Shown piece by piece: positions 44,427 to 53,109 of a stretch of DNA of 64,000 nt. Source of the stretch: Alcanivoracaceae bacterium (lineage in GTDB: Bacteria; Pseudomonadota; Gammaproteobacteria; Pseudomonadales; Alcanivoracaceae); contig JAGLCJ010000006.1 of NCBI GenBank assembly GCA_023146255.1, positions 1 through 64,000 on the forward strand, given 5' to 3'. Numbering within the stretch: the stretch's first letter is position 1; every line of letters starts with the position of its first letter. A program made the position numbers and the translations under genes. Below the pieces are notes generated by a model, which searched no databases, was not told where the DNA came from, and saw nothing but the letters and a program-made list of their open reading frames with translations.

Positions 44427-45479
44427 CGCCACGCTGGGCCAGGCATTGATAACCGCCTTGAGCAATGTCGCCAGCGGAATAGCGAAGAACACTCCCCAAA
44501 GCCCCCACAAACCACCGAACAGCAGGATCGCCGTTATAATGACAACGGGGTGAAGGTTAACCGCTTCCGAAAACAGCAGCGGCACCAGAATATTGCCATC
44601 GACAAACTGGATGACGGCATAGGCAAGCATGATCATGGCAAACTCACCGCCCCAACCGTACTGCCCCCAGGCGACAATCATAACCGGCAACGTTACCAAC
44701 GTGGCGCCAATGTATGGCACCACCACCGAAAGCCCGACCAGCACGGCCAGCAACAGGGAATATTTCAAACCCATTAATGCGAATATCACGTAACTTGTCA
44801 CACCAACCAACACAATCTCAAGTGCTTTGCCGCGGATGTAATTGGCAATCTGTCCATCCATTTCTCTCCAGACTGCGCCAAGCACATGACGCCGCGCCGG
44901 CAGAAAACTGAGCGCCCCATCGATCAATTGCTGCTTGTCCTTCAGAAAAAAGAACACCAGTAGCGGCAACAGAACCAGAAAAATCATGACATCAAACAGC
45001 CCCGGCAGCAGCGCAAACGATGCGGTCACCATTTTCTGTCCGAGATCAGCCAGTTCGGCTTGCATGCCGCCAATCAGCTGCACCACCTGAACATCACTGA
45101 TCGTGTCCGGATAGCGTGATGGCAACTGGCGCATCCAGGCCTCGGTGGCGGCCAGCAACTTCGGTAGCTGCACCTGCACCAGCGCCAGCGTCTGCTTCCA
45201 GATCATCGGCAACAACACCACCAGGGACAGTAGCAGCAGCGACACAAAAAGGGTGTAGATACCGTAGAATGCCCACTGTTTACCCACACCCTGTCGCTGC
45301 AGAGCATTTATCATGCCCTGCAAAAGATAAGCCACCACCAGAGCTGCCAACACCGGCGCCAGCATGCTGCCAACCAGCAGGATGGCGACCAGCCCCGTGG
45401 CCAGTACTACGAAAAGGTATACCGCCTGCTCATCAGAGAAATAGCGCCGAAACCACACACGAAGTACATCAAGCATCAA
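44403..45479 (-). CDS. perM: AI-2E family transporter (PerM-like permease)
   Basis: A 358-residue inner-membrane protein with about eight hydrophobic segments and a soluble middle region. GLSVVVPYIGATLVTLPVMIV and VDGNILVPLLFSEAVNLHPVVII are typical of this family, and PerM is the E. coli homologue next to bcp in related genomes. Substrates vary from autoinducer-2 to ions; none can be named here. Its ATG overlaps the stop of the TusA-like gene by four bases. Confidence 0.9.
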   Translation of the reverse strand: MMLDVLRVWFRRYFSDEQAVYLFVVLATGLVAILLVGSMLAPVLAALVVAYLLQGMINALQRQGVGKQWAFYGIYTLFVSLLLLSLVVLLPMIWKQTLALVQVQLPKLLAATEAWMRQLPSRYPDTISDVQVVQLIGGMQAELADLGQKMVTASFALLPGLFDVMIFLVLLPLLVFFFLKDKQQLIDGALSFLPARRHVLGAVWREMDGQIANYIRGKALEIVLVGVTSYVIFALMGLKYSLLLAVLVGLSVVVPYIGATLVTLPVMIVAWGQYGWGGEFAMIMLAYAVIQFVDGNILVPLLFSEAVNLHPVVIITAILLFGGLWGLWGVFFAIPLATLLKAVINAWPSVAAASQSED

Positions 45480-45745
45480 CCAGCCTCCCCGGCGCGGATA
45501 AGAAAATACAACACACCGTCATGGTCTTCCGATTGAACCAGTGAATGCTGCGTTTGTCTGAGCCAGGCGGGAATATCTCGTCTGGCGCCCGGGTCAGAGG
45601 CCCGGACCAGCAGCAGAGTACCCGACTCCAGCCCACGCAGCTGTTGCCGGGTTTTCAGCAGCGGCATTGGACAATTCAGGCCCGTGACGTCAAGCACAAG
45701 ATCAGGGGCAACGGTAAAATCAGGGCTATCAGCGGGCATCGGCAT
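45476..45745 (-). CDS. TusA/SirA-like sulfurtransferase family protein
   Basis: An 89-residue protein with the family motif DVTGLNCPMPLLKTR; Cys25 is the persulfide-carrying residue (CPxP). The C-terminal half (SGTLLLVRASDPGARRDIPAWLRQ) also fits the fold. It resembles TusA, which feeds the TusBCD complex, but linkage to a permease rather than to tRNA genes makes its partner uncertain. It is translationally coupled to perM and divergent from bepA. Confidence 0.85.
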   Translation of the reverse strand: MPMPADSPDFTVAPDLVLDVTGLNCPMPLLKTRQQLRGLESGTLLLVRASDPGARRDIPAWLRQTQHSLVQSEDHDGVLYFLIRAGEAG

Positions 45746-45834
45746 ACCTTATCAGACTCAGCGGTGATTATACTGACAGAGCTCGCAGACCGCAGGAATC
45801 TGTGTACCACGATAGCCGAGCCTGAACGGCCCCT

Positions 45835-47286
45835 ATGTTAGAGGTGAATCGATTGGCATTATTGCGTCTGCTGATGTGCCTGATGTTGCTGCTGCCCATA
45901 TCCGGCTGGAGTGACGAGCCGGCCCCTCTGCCGGAACTGGGCGATCCAGCTGGTGGCCTGATCAGCCCTGATCAGGAGTTTCGCATGGGACGCGCCTGGC
46001 TACGCCAGCTGCACGCTCAGGTGCCGTTACTGAATGATCCGCTGGTACAGGAGTACGTCGAGCATCTGGTCTACCGACTCGCCTCGCACAGCGACCTGAA
46101 AGAACCGGATCTGGCCATCGTCGTCATCAATAGCCGTGACATCAATGCCTTTGCCGTGCCCGGAGGGGTAATTGGCCTGAACGCCGGCCTGATTATCAAT
46201 GCGGAGCAGGAAGATGAAGTCGGCGCCGTGATCGCCCATGAAATCGCCCATGTCAGTCAGCGTCATTTTGTTCGCCGCTACGCCGACAGCCAGCGAATGA
46301 ACAAGGCCATGCTGGCGGCAATGCTGGCCAGTCTCGCAGTCATGATAGGAGGCGACGCGGATGCTGGCGTTGCCGGACTGATGGCCAGTCAGGCAGCCGC
46401 CATTCAGCAACAACTTGCCTACTCCCGACATCATGAACGTGAAGCTGACCGGGTTGGCATGCAGACGCTGGTCAATGCCGGCATGGACCCTCAGTCAATG
46501 CCGCGGTTTTTCGAACGCCTGCAACGCAGTCGACAGTTCGCCGGCCAGCCCCTTGAGTTTCTCTCCACTCACCCGATCACAGAGGAACGAATCGCCGACT
46601 CCCGCGCCCGAGCGAATACCCTGCCTGTAGTCAGCTCACTGGAATCAGATACCTTCCAACTTATTCGGGCGCGATTACTGGCCGGTTTCTTCGGCGACCC
46701 GGCACTGGCAGTCAAACATTTCCGGACCCAGTATCGGGCCGGGGTCAGCATCCAGCAGCAGGCGGCGGGTTATGGGCTTGCCATCAGTGCTCTGCGCGCT
46801 CGCGACTACGACACCGCGGCCAACACTCTGGCACAGTTGCGCCAGCGCTTTCCTGACCAGCTCTGGTTCCGTATCGCTCAGGCAGAACTGCTGCAGGCTC
46901 AACAGCGCCACGCTGAAGCGATCATTCAGTTGCGCGAACTCTCTGCGCTGATGCCCGGCAACTACGCCATCTCGGCGCTGCTGGCCGGCAGCCTGATTCG
47001 CGAAGGAGCGGCGGCAGAGGCTGCTACATTGTTGCAGCCGTTGCTGCGCAAGCGCAGCAGTGACGTAACGTTATGGCGGTTGGCAGCTGATGCCTGGGGA
47101 CACAGTGGCGAGCTGGCTCTGGCTCACCTTGCCCGCGGCGAAGCCCTGTTTCTAAGTGGCGCCGACGAACGCGGTATCGAGCAACTCGGTTATGCGCTGG
47201 AGAAGAGCAAGGACAATTTTCCACTGCACAGTCGCATCAAGGCGCGATTGAGAGAAATGGATGCCGAGTCGAAGGAAAAATTCTGA
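45835..47286 (+). CDS. bepA: Beta-barrel assembly-enhancing protease BepA (M48)
   Basis: A 483-residue periplasmic zinc metalloprotease with a signal peptide (about 1-26), the zinc motif HEIAH at 135-139, the third ligand Glu203 in HHEREAD, and the active-site-covering His in FLSTHPITEERI. TPR repeats occupy about 300-480. E. coli BepA degrades stalled LptD and promotes outer-membrane protein assembly. The ATG at 45835 is used; a TTG at 45853 with GAGG upstream is also possible. Confidence 0.92.
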   Translation: MLEVNRLALLRLLMCLMLLLPISGWSDEPAPLPELGDPAGGLISPDQEFRMGRAWLRQLHAQVPLLNDPLVQEYVEHLVYRLASHSDLKEPDLAIVVINSRDINAFAVPGGVIGLNAGLIINAEQEDEVGAVIAHEIAHVSQRHFVRRYADSQRMNKAMLAAMLASLAVMIGGDADAGVAGLMASQAAAIQQQLAYSRHHEREADRVGMQTLVNAGMDPQSMPRFFERLQRSRQFAGQPLEFLSTHPITEERIADSRARANTLPVVSSLESDTFQLIRARLLAGFFGDPALAVKHFRTQYRAGVSIQQQAAGYGLAISALRARDYDTAANTLAQLRQRFPDQLWFRIAQAELLQAQQRHAEAIIQLRELSALMPGNYAISALLAGSLIREGAAAEAATLLQPLLRKRSSDVTLWRLAADAWGHSGELALAHLARGEALFLSGADERGIEQLGYALEKSKDNFPLHSRIKARLREMDAESKEKF

Positions 47287-47291
47287 CGTCG

Positions 47292-48341
47292 TCAGCGTGG
47301 TCTTTCACGACCGAACGCCAACATCCTGTCGAGCGGAATCATCGCCCGGGCAGCGATGTCCGGATCAACGAAGATTTGCTGACCAGCACCCTGCTCGTCT
47401 TCCAGAACATGACAAAGATTTTCGAGCCCATTCATCGCCATCCACGGACAATGGGCACAGCTCCGACAGGTCGCGCCACTACCTGCTGTCGGCGCTTCAA
47501 TCAGGGTTTTACCTTTGGCCAGCTGCTGCATCTTGTAGAAAATGCCACGGTCCGTGGCGACGATCATGGTCGGGTTAGGCAGCTCCGCCGCTGCCCTGAT
47601 CAACTGTGATGTGGAACCCACCACGTCGGCGATAGCCACTACTGCCTCGGGCGACTCCGGATGTACCAGTACCGCTGCGTCCGGGTGTGCTTTTTTCAGA
47701 TCGATCACACCGCGCGCCTTGAACTCTTCATGAACAATACAGGCGCCTTCCCAGCACAACACATCAGCACCAGTCTTTTGCTGCACATATCGACCCAGAT
47801 GCTGGTCCGGCGCCCAGAGTATTTTCTCGCCGCGCTTGTCGAGGTAGTCAATCAGGTCCACCGCAATACTGGAGGTGACAACCCAGTCTGCTCTGGCCTT
47901 GACCGCGGCGGAGGTATTTGCATAAACCACCACCGTGCGATCCGGGTGCTGATCGCAGAACGCGGAAAACTGTTCCACAGGACAACCAATATCGAGTGAG
48001 CAGGTCGCTTCCAGCGTTGGCATCAGGACACGCTTTTCCGGGCTCAGGATTTTCGCTGTCTCACCCATGAAGCGCACGCCAGCGACAACCAGCGTTGTCG
48101 CAGAGTGCTCTTTGCCAAACCGCGCCATCTCCAGCGAATCCGAGACGCAGCCGCCTGTCTCCTCGGCGAGCGACTGAATTTCCGGGTCGGTGTAGTAATG
48201 GGCCACCAGCACCGCATCGCGCTCTCGCAGCAGCTCTGTAATCCGCTGACGCAGTTGCAGACGGCGAGACTCATCAAGCGACTCCGGCGGAGTCACGCGG
48301 TCAAGGTGCTCGCGCACCAGTTCAATGGCTTCGGCTGTCAT
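47292..48341 (-). CDS. nadA: Quinolinate synthase NadA
   Basis: A 349-residue 4Fe-4S enzyme (E. coli 347) making quinolinate from iminoaspartate and dihydroxyacetone phosphate for NAD synthesis. Cluster cysteines are recognisable in LEATCSLDIGCP, CWEGACIVHEEF and CRSCAHCPWM. The N-terminal VLVAHYYTDPEIQ holds substrate-binding residues. The start at 48341 is chosen by length; the open frame continues 11 codons upstream. It converges with bepA at a 5-nt gap. Confidence 0.95.
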   Translation of the reverse strand: MTAEAIELVREHLDRVTPPESLDESRRLQLRQRITELLRERDAVLVAHYYTDPEIQSLAEETGGCVSDSLEMARFGKEHSATTLVVAGVRFMGETAKILSPEKRVLMPTLEATCSLDIGCPVEQFSAFCDQHPDRTVVVYANTSAAVKARADWVVTSSIAVDLIDYLDKRGEKILWAPDQHLGRYVQQKTGADVLCWEGACIVHEEFKARGVIDLKKAHPDAAVLVHPESPEAVVAIADVVGSTSQLIRAAAELPNPTMIVATDRGIFYKMQQLAKGKTLIEAPTAGSGATCRSCAHCPWMAMNGLENLCHVLEDEQGAGQQIFVDPDIAARAMIPLDRMLAFGRERPR

Positions 48342-48439
48342 GTTCGTTCCCCGCCAGCGCGGGGCCTCAGGCAATCAGAGGGTGGCGGGCCTGCCCACCG
48401 GTCGATGGGCAGAGTATAGCACTGCCAGAGTGATTCGCC

Positions 48440-49276
48440 TCAGCGGGCCAGATGGGCCAACTCACGGCGAAACCTGGATTCGCCCAGTGCGCCGTCAGTA
48501 ATGCTGTCCAACTGCCCCTTCATCAGCTTGTCGAGATAAACAATGCGATCACCGGGCTTTGGATGGGTCTTGAGCAACAGCCCCAACTCTCCGGCAGTGG
48601 GGTTCATGCGCTCAAGAGTCTGCAACACTGTCACCAGACCATAGGGGTCGTAGCCCGCCCGTGCGGCCAACACCACGCCAATTCTGTCGGCGTCATGCTC
48701 GTCCTTGCGATCAAGGCCGCGGCTGTAGATCAGCTTGGCGCCGCGTCCAAGGGCCTTGAGCTTTTCAGTCTCTTCCGCGTTTTTGTCCAACGCCACCTGA
48801 ATCGCCATGCCCGCCAGCTTCACCCGCGCTTCCTTGCGGATCGCAGTCAGATGATGGGTGGCAACCACATGACCAATCTCATGGGCCAGCACGCCAGCCA
48901 GCTCGGATTCATTACGCAACCGGGCCAGCAACCCCTTGGTAATAAACACATACCCGCCAGGCGCTGCGAAGGCATTGATATCGGCGTCATCGAGGACAGC
49001 GAAACGCCATTTCAGGTCGGGACGGTCGCTCTGCAGGGCGACCCAAAGCCCGACCTTGTTCACATAGGCCTGCACTTTCGGGTCGTTCAGTAGTGGCGCC
49101 GCGCCCAGCAGGACAGCCGCAGACTCGCGACCAATGTCCGCCTCCTCGGTTTCTGAGGCTGGCACGAACGCCTGCTTGAAGGTTCCGCTGGCAGAGGCAA
49201 GCTGATTAAGGTCAAGGGTCTTGCAGCCCGACAACAGGCTTAGCCCCAGCAACGTCAGCATCAGGGAGTATTTCAT
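48440..49276 (-). CDS. M48 family metalloprotease lipoprotein (LoiP/YggG-like)
   Basis: A 278-residue lipoprotein (lipobox LLSGCKT, Cys18) with the zinc motif HEIGH at 132-136 and a later Glu ligand in DEHDADRIG. It lacks TPR repeats, unlike BepA 1.2 kb away. E. coli LoiP is an outer-membrane lipoprotein of this kind. It starts two bases after the SH3-protein gene, so the two are co-transcribed. Confidence 0.88.
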   Translation of the reverse strand: MKYSLMLTLLGLSLLSGCKTLDLNQLASASGTFKQAFVPASETEEADIGRESAAVLLGAAPLLNDPKVQAYVNKVGLWVALQSDRPDLKWRFAVLDDADINAFAAPGGYVFITKGLLARLRNESELAGVLAHEIGHVVATHHLTAIRKEARVKLAGMAIQVALDKNAEETEKLKALGRGAKLIYSRGLDRKDEHDADRIGVVLAARAGYDPYGLVTVLQTLERMNPTAGELGLLLKTHPKPGDRIVYLDKLMKGQLDSITDGALGESRFRRELAHLAR

Positions 49277-49278
49277 GA

Positions 49279-49773
49279 CTATTTGCCCCCCTTCAGATCA
49301 GCCACGCTGCGACTTTGCAGTGGCATTGCGGCGGCGTAACTACGCGCAGCAGCAGCATCCACGGCCATGCTATCGAGGCGTCGAACGGCGTCATGATTCG
49401 GTTGTGCCGCATCGATGTCGCCGGCATCAAGCCCGCGAATGCCGGCGGTGGCGGTCTCGCCACTCTGCATGCTGCGGCCACTGTTAAGCCAGCCCCAGAG
49501 CCCCGAGAACACTGAATCTGACTGTTCGACCTGCCCGGCAAGACGAACAGCACCCAAACGCACCCAGCCTGCCCGACCACCGGTGGCCGTCACCCGATAC
49601 CAGCCGCCCCGGCGTTCATGAATCTCGACAAGGGTGTTTGCCAGCAACGTGCCAGCGCTCTGGCCATCTGGCCGCTCCAGCAGCGGCGTATTGGAGACCA
49701 CTGTGCCGCTATCTGCGGCGAACACAGACGCCGCTCCGAATAACAGCACCAGCAGAATTAACAGCTTGCTCAT
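49279..49773 (-). CDS. Periplasmic SH3-domain protein
   Basis: A 164-residue protein with a signal peptide (1-19, ending ASVFA before ADSG), a bacterial SH3 domain at about 22-80 (VSNTPLLERPDGQS, then RRGGWYRVTATGGRAGWV), and a low-complexity, Ala/Asp-rich tail. Such domains often bind peptidoglycan. Coupling to the M48 lipoprotein suggests a joint cell-envelope role, but no substrate is known. The start at 49773 is before the signal peptide; an earlier in-frame start is less likely. Confidence 0.82.
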   Translation of the reverse strand: MSKLLILLVLLFGAASVFAADSGTVVSNTPLLERPDGQSAGTLLANTLVEIHERRGGWYRVTATGGRAGWVRLGAVRLAGQVEQSDSVFSGLWGWLNSGRSMQSGETATAGIRGLDAGDIDAAQPNHDAVRRLDSMAVDAAAARSYAAAMPLQSRSVADLKGGK

Positions 49774-49841
49774 CCTGAACCCCCCGAAAACGAATGCACG
49801 ACCATTTTGTGCCATGACCGCCGCTCAGGGAAGCCCATACG

Positions 49842-51077
49842 TCAGTGCGGTCGCCAGCCTGGCGCTGCCGCCAGCAACTGCACGGTACTGATCGCCCTTT
49901 CCCGAAACGCTCCCTCGCAATAGCAAAGGTAGTATTCCCACATCCGCCGGAAGCGCTCATCGAATCCCTGCTCGGCGACCCTGTCGATCGCGGCCATGAA
50001 CCGGTCCCGCCAGTCAGCCAGCGTACGAGCATAATCAAGACCGATATCCTCGACCGCCAGCGGCGTCAGCCGGGTATCGTCACCGAGGTGCGTCATCATT
50101 ACTCGCACTGATGGCAGAAAGCCGCCGGGGAAAATGTAGCGCTTGATAAAATCGATATTTTTCAGGGCGAAATCATAACGATGGTCAGGCACGGTAATGG
50201 CCTGAATCAGCAACAGACCATCTTCCCTGAGAAGACGATTGAGCTGGCCGAAGTAATTGGACAGATACTGATGGCCCACGGCCTCAATCATCTCAATGGA
50301 AACGATCCGATCATACTGCCCCTCGAGCAGGCGGTAATCTTGCTCCAGCACCGTAATACGATCTTCCAGCCCCTCTGCGATGACACGATCGCAGGCATGT
50401 CGATACTGCTCACGGGAAATTGTCGTTGTCGTCACACGGCAGCCAAAATGTCTGGCCGCATGGATGGCAAGCCCGCCCCAGCCAGTACCGATTTCAAGCA
50501 GGTGATGATCACTGGTCAACCCCAGTTTGCGGCATACCACGTCAAGCTTGTGCACCGCAGCCTCATCCAGCTCTGCATCAGCGCGCGGATAAATAGCGCT
50601 GGAGTACATCATCTGGCGGTCAAGAAAAAGACTGAAGAAATCATTGCCGAGATCATAGTGCGCGGAAATATTTCGGCGGGAACCACGAATGGAATTGCGG
50701 TTTACCACATGCAGGGCAGCAAGCATCGGCCGCGCCAGCCGCGTGGTAATACCTTCCAGAGCCTGCATCGGCTCAACGTTCGCAGCAAAATAGCGAATCA
50801 CCGCGACCAGATCATCACTGCGCCAGAGCCCTTCCATGTAAGCTTCGGCGGCACCAAGGGCACCGCCAGTCATCATCATTCGGTAGGTCCGCCAGTCAGC
50901 CATCTGCAGCGATGCCGATGGCTGGCCGTTTCCGACAGTGATCCGGTTACCGTCCGGCTCGACCAATGTCAGCTGACCGACAGGGAATCTTTGCAGTGAA
51001 TCCAGCACCAGACGCCGCGCCGCCCTGTCCATCAAACGGTAAGGTGAGTCGGCCTGAAGTCTGTCAGCATCAAGCAT
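49842..51077 (-). CDS. Cyclopropane-fatty-acyl-phospholipid synthase family methyltransferase
   Basis: A 411-residue SAM methyltransferase of the Cfa family. SAM motif EIGTGWGG is at 195-202, and IEMIEAVGHQYL and FIKRYIFPGG are conserved. The C-terminal WEYYLCYCEGAF is typical of the members found in photolyase operons rather than E. coli Cfa itself. Substrate is probably an unsaturated acyl chain. The ATG at 51077 has GAGGT upstream; a GTG at 51107 would overlap the DUF1365 stop by four bases. Confidence 0.9.
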   Translation of the reverse strand: MLDADRLQADSPYRLMDRAARRLVLDSLQRFPVGQLTLVEPDGNRITVGNGQPSASLQMADWRTYRMMMTGGALGAAEAYMEGLWRSDDLVAVIRYFAANVEPMQALEGITTRLARPMLAALHVVNRNSIRGSRRNISAHYDLGNDFFSLFLDRQMMYSSAIYPRADAELDEAAVHKLDVVCRKLGLTSDHHLLEIGTGWGGLAIHAARHFGCRVTTTTISREQYRHACDRVIAEGLEDRITVLEQDYRLLEGQYDRIVSIEMIEAVGHQYLSNYFGQLNRLLREDGLLLIQAITVPDHRYDFALKNIDFIKRYIFPGGFLPSVRVMMTHLGDDTRLTPLAVEDIGLDYARTLADWRDRFMAAIDRVAEQGFDERFRRMWEYYLCYCEGAFRERAISTVQLLAAAPGWRPH

Positions 51078-51103
51078 GGCTACCTCTTTTTTCATCGTTC
51101 TGT

Positions 51104-51865
51104 TCACTCCGCCGCCTTATTCCCTTTACCCGGGTGCCCGTGAAACGACACCCCCTTGCGCCATAGCCGCCATGCATGCGCGTAAATTGCCGCACTGGCC
51201 TTGAAACTCTGGGCCGGATAACGCCAAAGCACAGACCACAAGCCATTGGCATTTGCCGGCTGCCTGACCATCCTGACCCCGGCCGTAAACACCCTTCCCT
51301 GATCATTCAGGTTGCTGATCATGACTGACAGGTCGCGATCATTCTGTGAAAGTGCCCAGCGATAGCGCATCTCCATCGCCATAAAAGGAGAGACGTGAAA
51401 GGCCTTGTCATGCTCCGCCCGCTTCTCCCCGCTGCCCGGCCCGAAGCTCAGTGGATACCAGTGCGTCTCATGCCAGGGGGTGTTATGCACTTCAGCGATG
51501 ACACTGTCTGCCTGATCCGCGCCATCCGGAAAATGCCAGTAAAGGGTAATCGGATTAAACAGCCAGCCGAACAAACGCGGCTGGGTGAGCATACAAACAG
51601 CGCCACTGTGCCAGTCCAGACCCAGCCCGGAGGCCTTGCGACGAACTTGTCCGGACAGCGAGCCCTCCGCACCGTCCAGATAATCCCGCTCCCGAATCAC
51701 GCCGGGGCGCCAGCGACGGCCCCACCATTTGCTGCGGCCAAGCAGCCCGTCAATGTCATCAAGATTCAGCCACAGCCACCAGAACGGATAGCGAAACGCA
51801 TGCACCACCGGCAACTCGCGGCGATGCCAGACTTCACCTGTGTATATGGCATGATCGGTGATCAT
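51104..51865 (-). CDS. DUF1365 family protein
   Basis: A 253-residue DUF1365 protein. It opens MITDHAIYTGEVWHRRELPV and carries the conserved HAFRYPFWWLWLNLDD and FGWLFNPITLYW stretches. Its function is not established; genes of this family accompany Cfa-like and flavin oxidase genes in many proteobacteria. Its ATG overlaps the flavin oxidase stop by four bases. It is soluble with a basic, aromatic-rich sequence. Confidence 0.88.
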   Translation of the reverse strand: MITDHAIYTGEVWHRRELPVVHAFRYPFWWLWLNLDDIDGLLGRSKWWGRRWRPGVIRERDYLDGAEGSLSGQVRRKASGLGLDWHSGAVCMLTQPRLFGWLFNPITLYWHFPDGADQADSVIAEVHNTPWHETHWYPLSFGPGSGEKRAEHDKAFHVSPFMAMEMRYRWALSQNDRDLSVMISNLNDQGRVFTAGVRMVRQPANANGLWSVLWRYPAQSFKASAAIYAHAWRLWRKGVSFHGHPGKGNKAAE

Positions 51866-53109
51866 AATGATTCGCCAAACCCGGCAGCCACATCCAACGC
51901 AGAGACCACGCCGTCCTCGTGAAATCCATTACGGCACCATGCCCCACAGAACCAGGTATTGCGGCGACCATTCAACCGCGACAACAGTGCCGAACGGCTG
52001 GCCAGGCCTTCAGGGGTAAACAGGGGGTGACTAAACTGGAACCGGCCGACAACCTTTGCAGGGTCGATCCGATCGGAGGCATTGAGGGTAACGCACCAGG
52101 TATTGGCCGCAGACAGTCCCTGAAGAATGTTCATGTTGTAGGTAACCTGAACCCGGTCCCCCCTGCTCTCTGGCAGAAGTGCGTTCCAGCTGGACCAGCA
52201 ACGCCGTGCTGACGGCAACAGACTGATATCCGTGTGCAGCACTACATCGTTATCCTGATAGGGAATTTTCTCGAGCAGCTGTCGTTCATCCATGTCCGCA
52301 TCCGCAAGCAGCGCCAGCGCCTGATCACTGTGGCAGGCAAACACCACCTCGTCAAAGGCTTCCGTTGCCGCCGCTGAGGTCACCGTCACCCCGCCATCAC
52401 CACGACGCACCTGAAGCACCGGAGAAGACGTTCTTACGTCCGCTTTGAGCAGTTCCAGCAGCCTCTCGACGTAGCGGCTTGAGCCACCCGGCACCACATA
52501 CCACTGCGGCCGATTGGTGATGGTGAGCAGCCCATGGTTATCAAAAAAACGGACAAAGAACTTTGCCGGGAACGCTTTCATCTGCTCGTCGCTGCAGGAC
52601 CAGATAGCACTTCCCATCGGAAGAATATAATGATCGCAAAAGCGACTGCCATAACCGGCCCTATTGAGATACTCACCCAGAGGCAGCTCTCCTTCAGCAC
52701 TGCCAAGCAGCGCTGGCGCTTCGCGGTTGAAGCGGAGAATATCCCGGATCATCTGCCAGTGCGCCGGCGAAACAAGATTACGTTTCTGCGCAAACAGCCC
52801 CGCCAAACCGTCACCGGAGTACTCCAGCCCGGTGCTCTCGCAGCTTACGGCAAAGCCCATCCGGGTCGGCTGCTGGCCAATGCCAAGCTGACCCAGTAAC
52901 CGGTTGAAGTTGGGATAGGTGCGGTCGTTGAAAACGATAAAGCCGACATCCACCTGCTGCGGGCCCGCCGGATCGTCCACAGCCACAGTGCAAGTGTGCC
53001 CGCCAATACGGGCCTCTGACTCAAACAACACCACTTCATGCCGCCTGCCCAGCACCCAGGCGGCAGTCAGACCGCTGATCCCGCCACCGATAATTGCAAT
53101 GCGCTTCAT
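51862..53109 (-). CDS. FAD-dependent amine-oxidase-like oxidoreductase
   Basis: A 415-residue flavoprotein of the phytoene desaturase/amine oxidase type, with the FAD-binding IIGGGISGLTAAW at 6-18, GGHTCTV near 37, and the C-terminal DGVVSALDVAAGF. It may oxidise or desaturate an acyl chain modified by the Cfa-like enzyme. That idea comes from operon structure only. Its ATG overlaps the photolyase stop by four bases. Confidence 0.88.
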   Translation of the reverse strand: MKRIAIIGGGISGLTAAWVLGRRHEVVLFESEARIGGHTCTVAVDDPAGPQQVDVGFIVFNDRTYPNFNRLLGQLGIGQQPTRMGFAVSCESTGLEYSGDGLAGLFAQKRNLVSPAHWQMIRDILRFNREAPALLGSAEGELPLGEYLNRAGYGSRFCDHYILPMGSAIWSCSDEQMKAFPAKFFVRFFDNHGLLTITNRPQWYVVPGGSSRYVERLLELLKADVRTSSPVLQVRRGDGGVTVTSAAATEAFDEVVFACHSDQALALLADADMDERQLLEKIPYQDNDVVLHTDISLLPSARRCWSSWNALLPESRGDRVQVTYNMNILQGLSAANTWCVTLNASDRIDPAKVVGRFQFSHPLFTPEGLASRSALLSRLNGRRNTWFCGAWCRNGFHEDGVVSALDVAAGFGESL

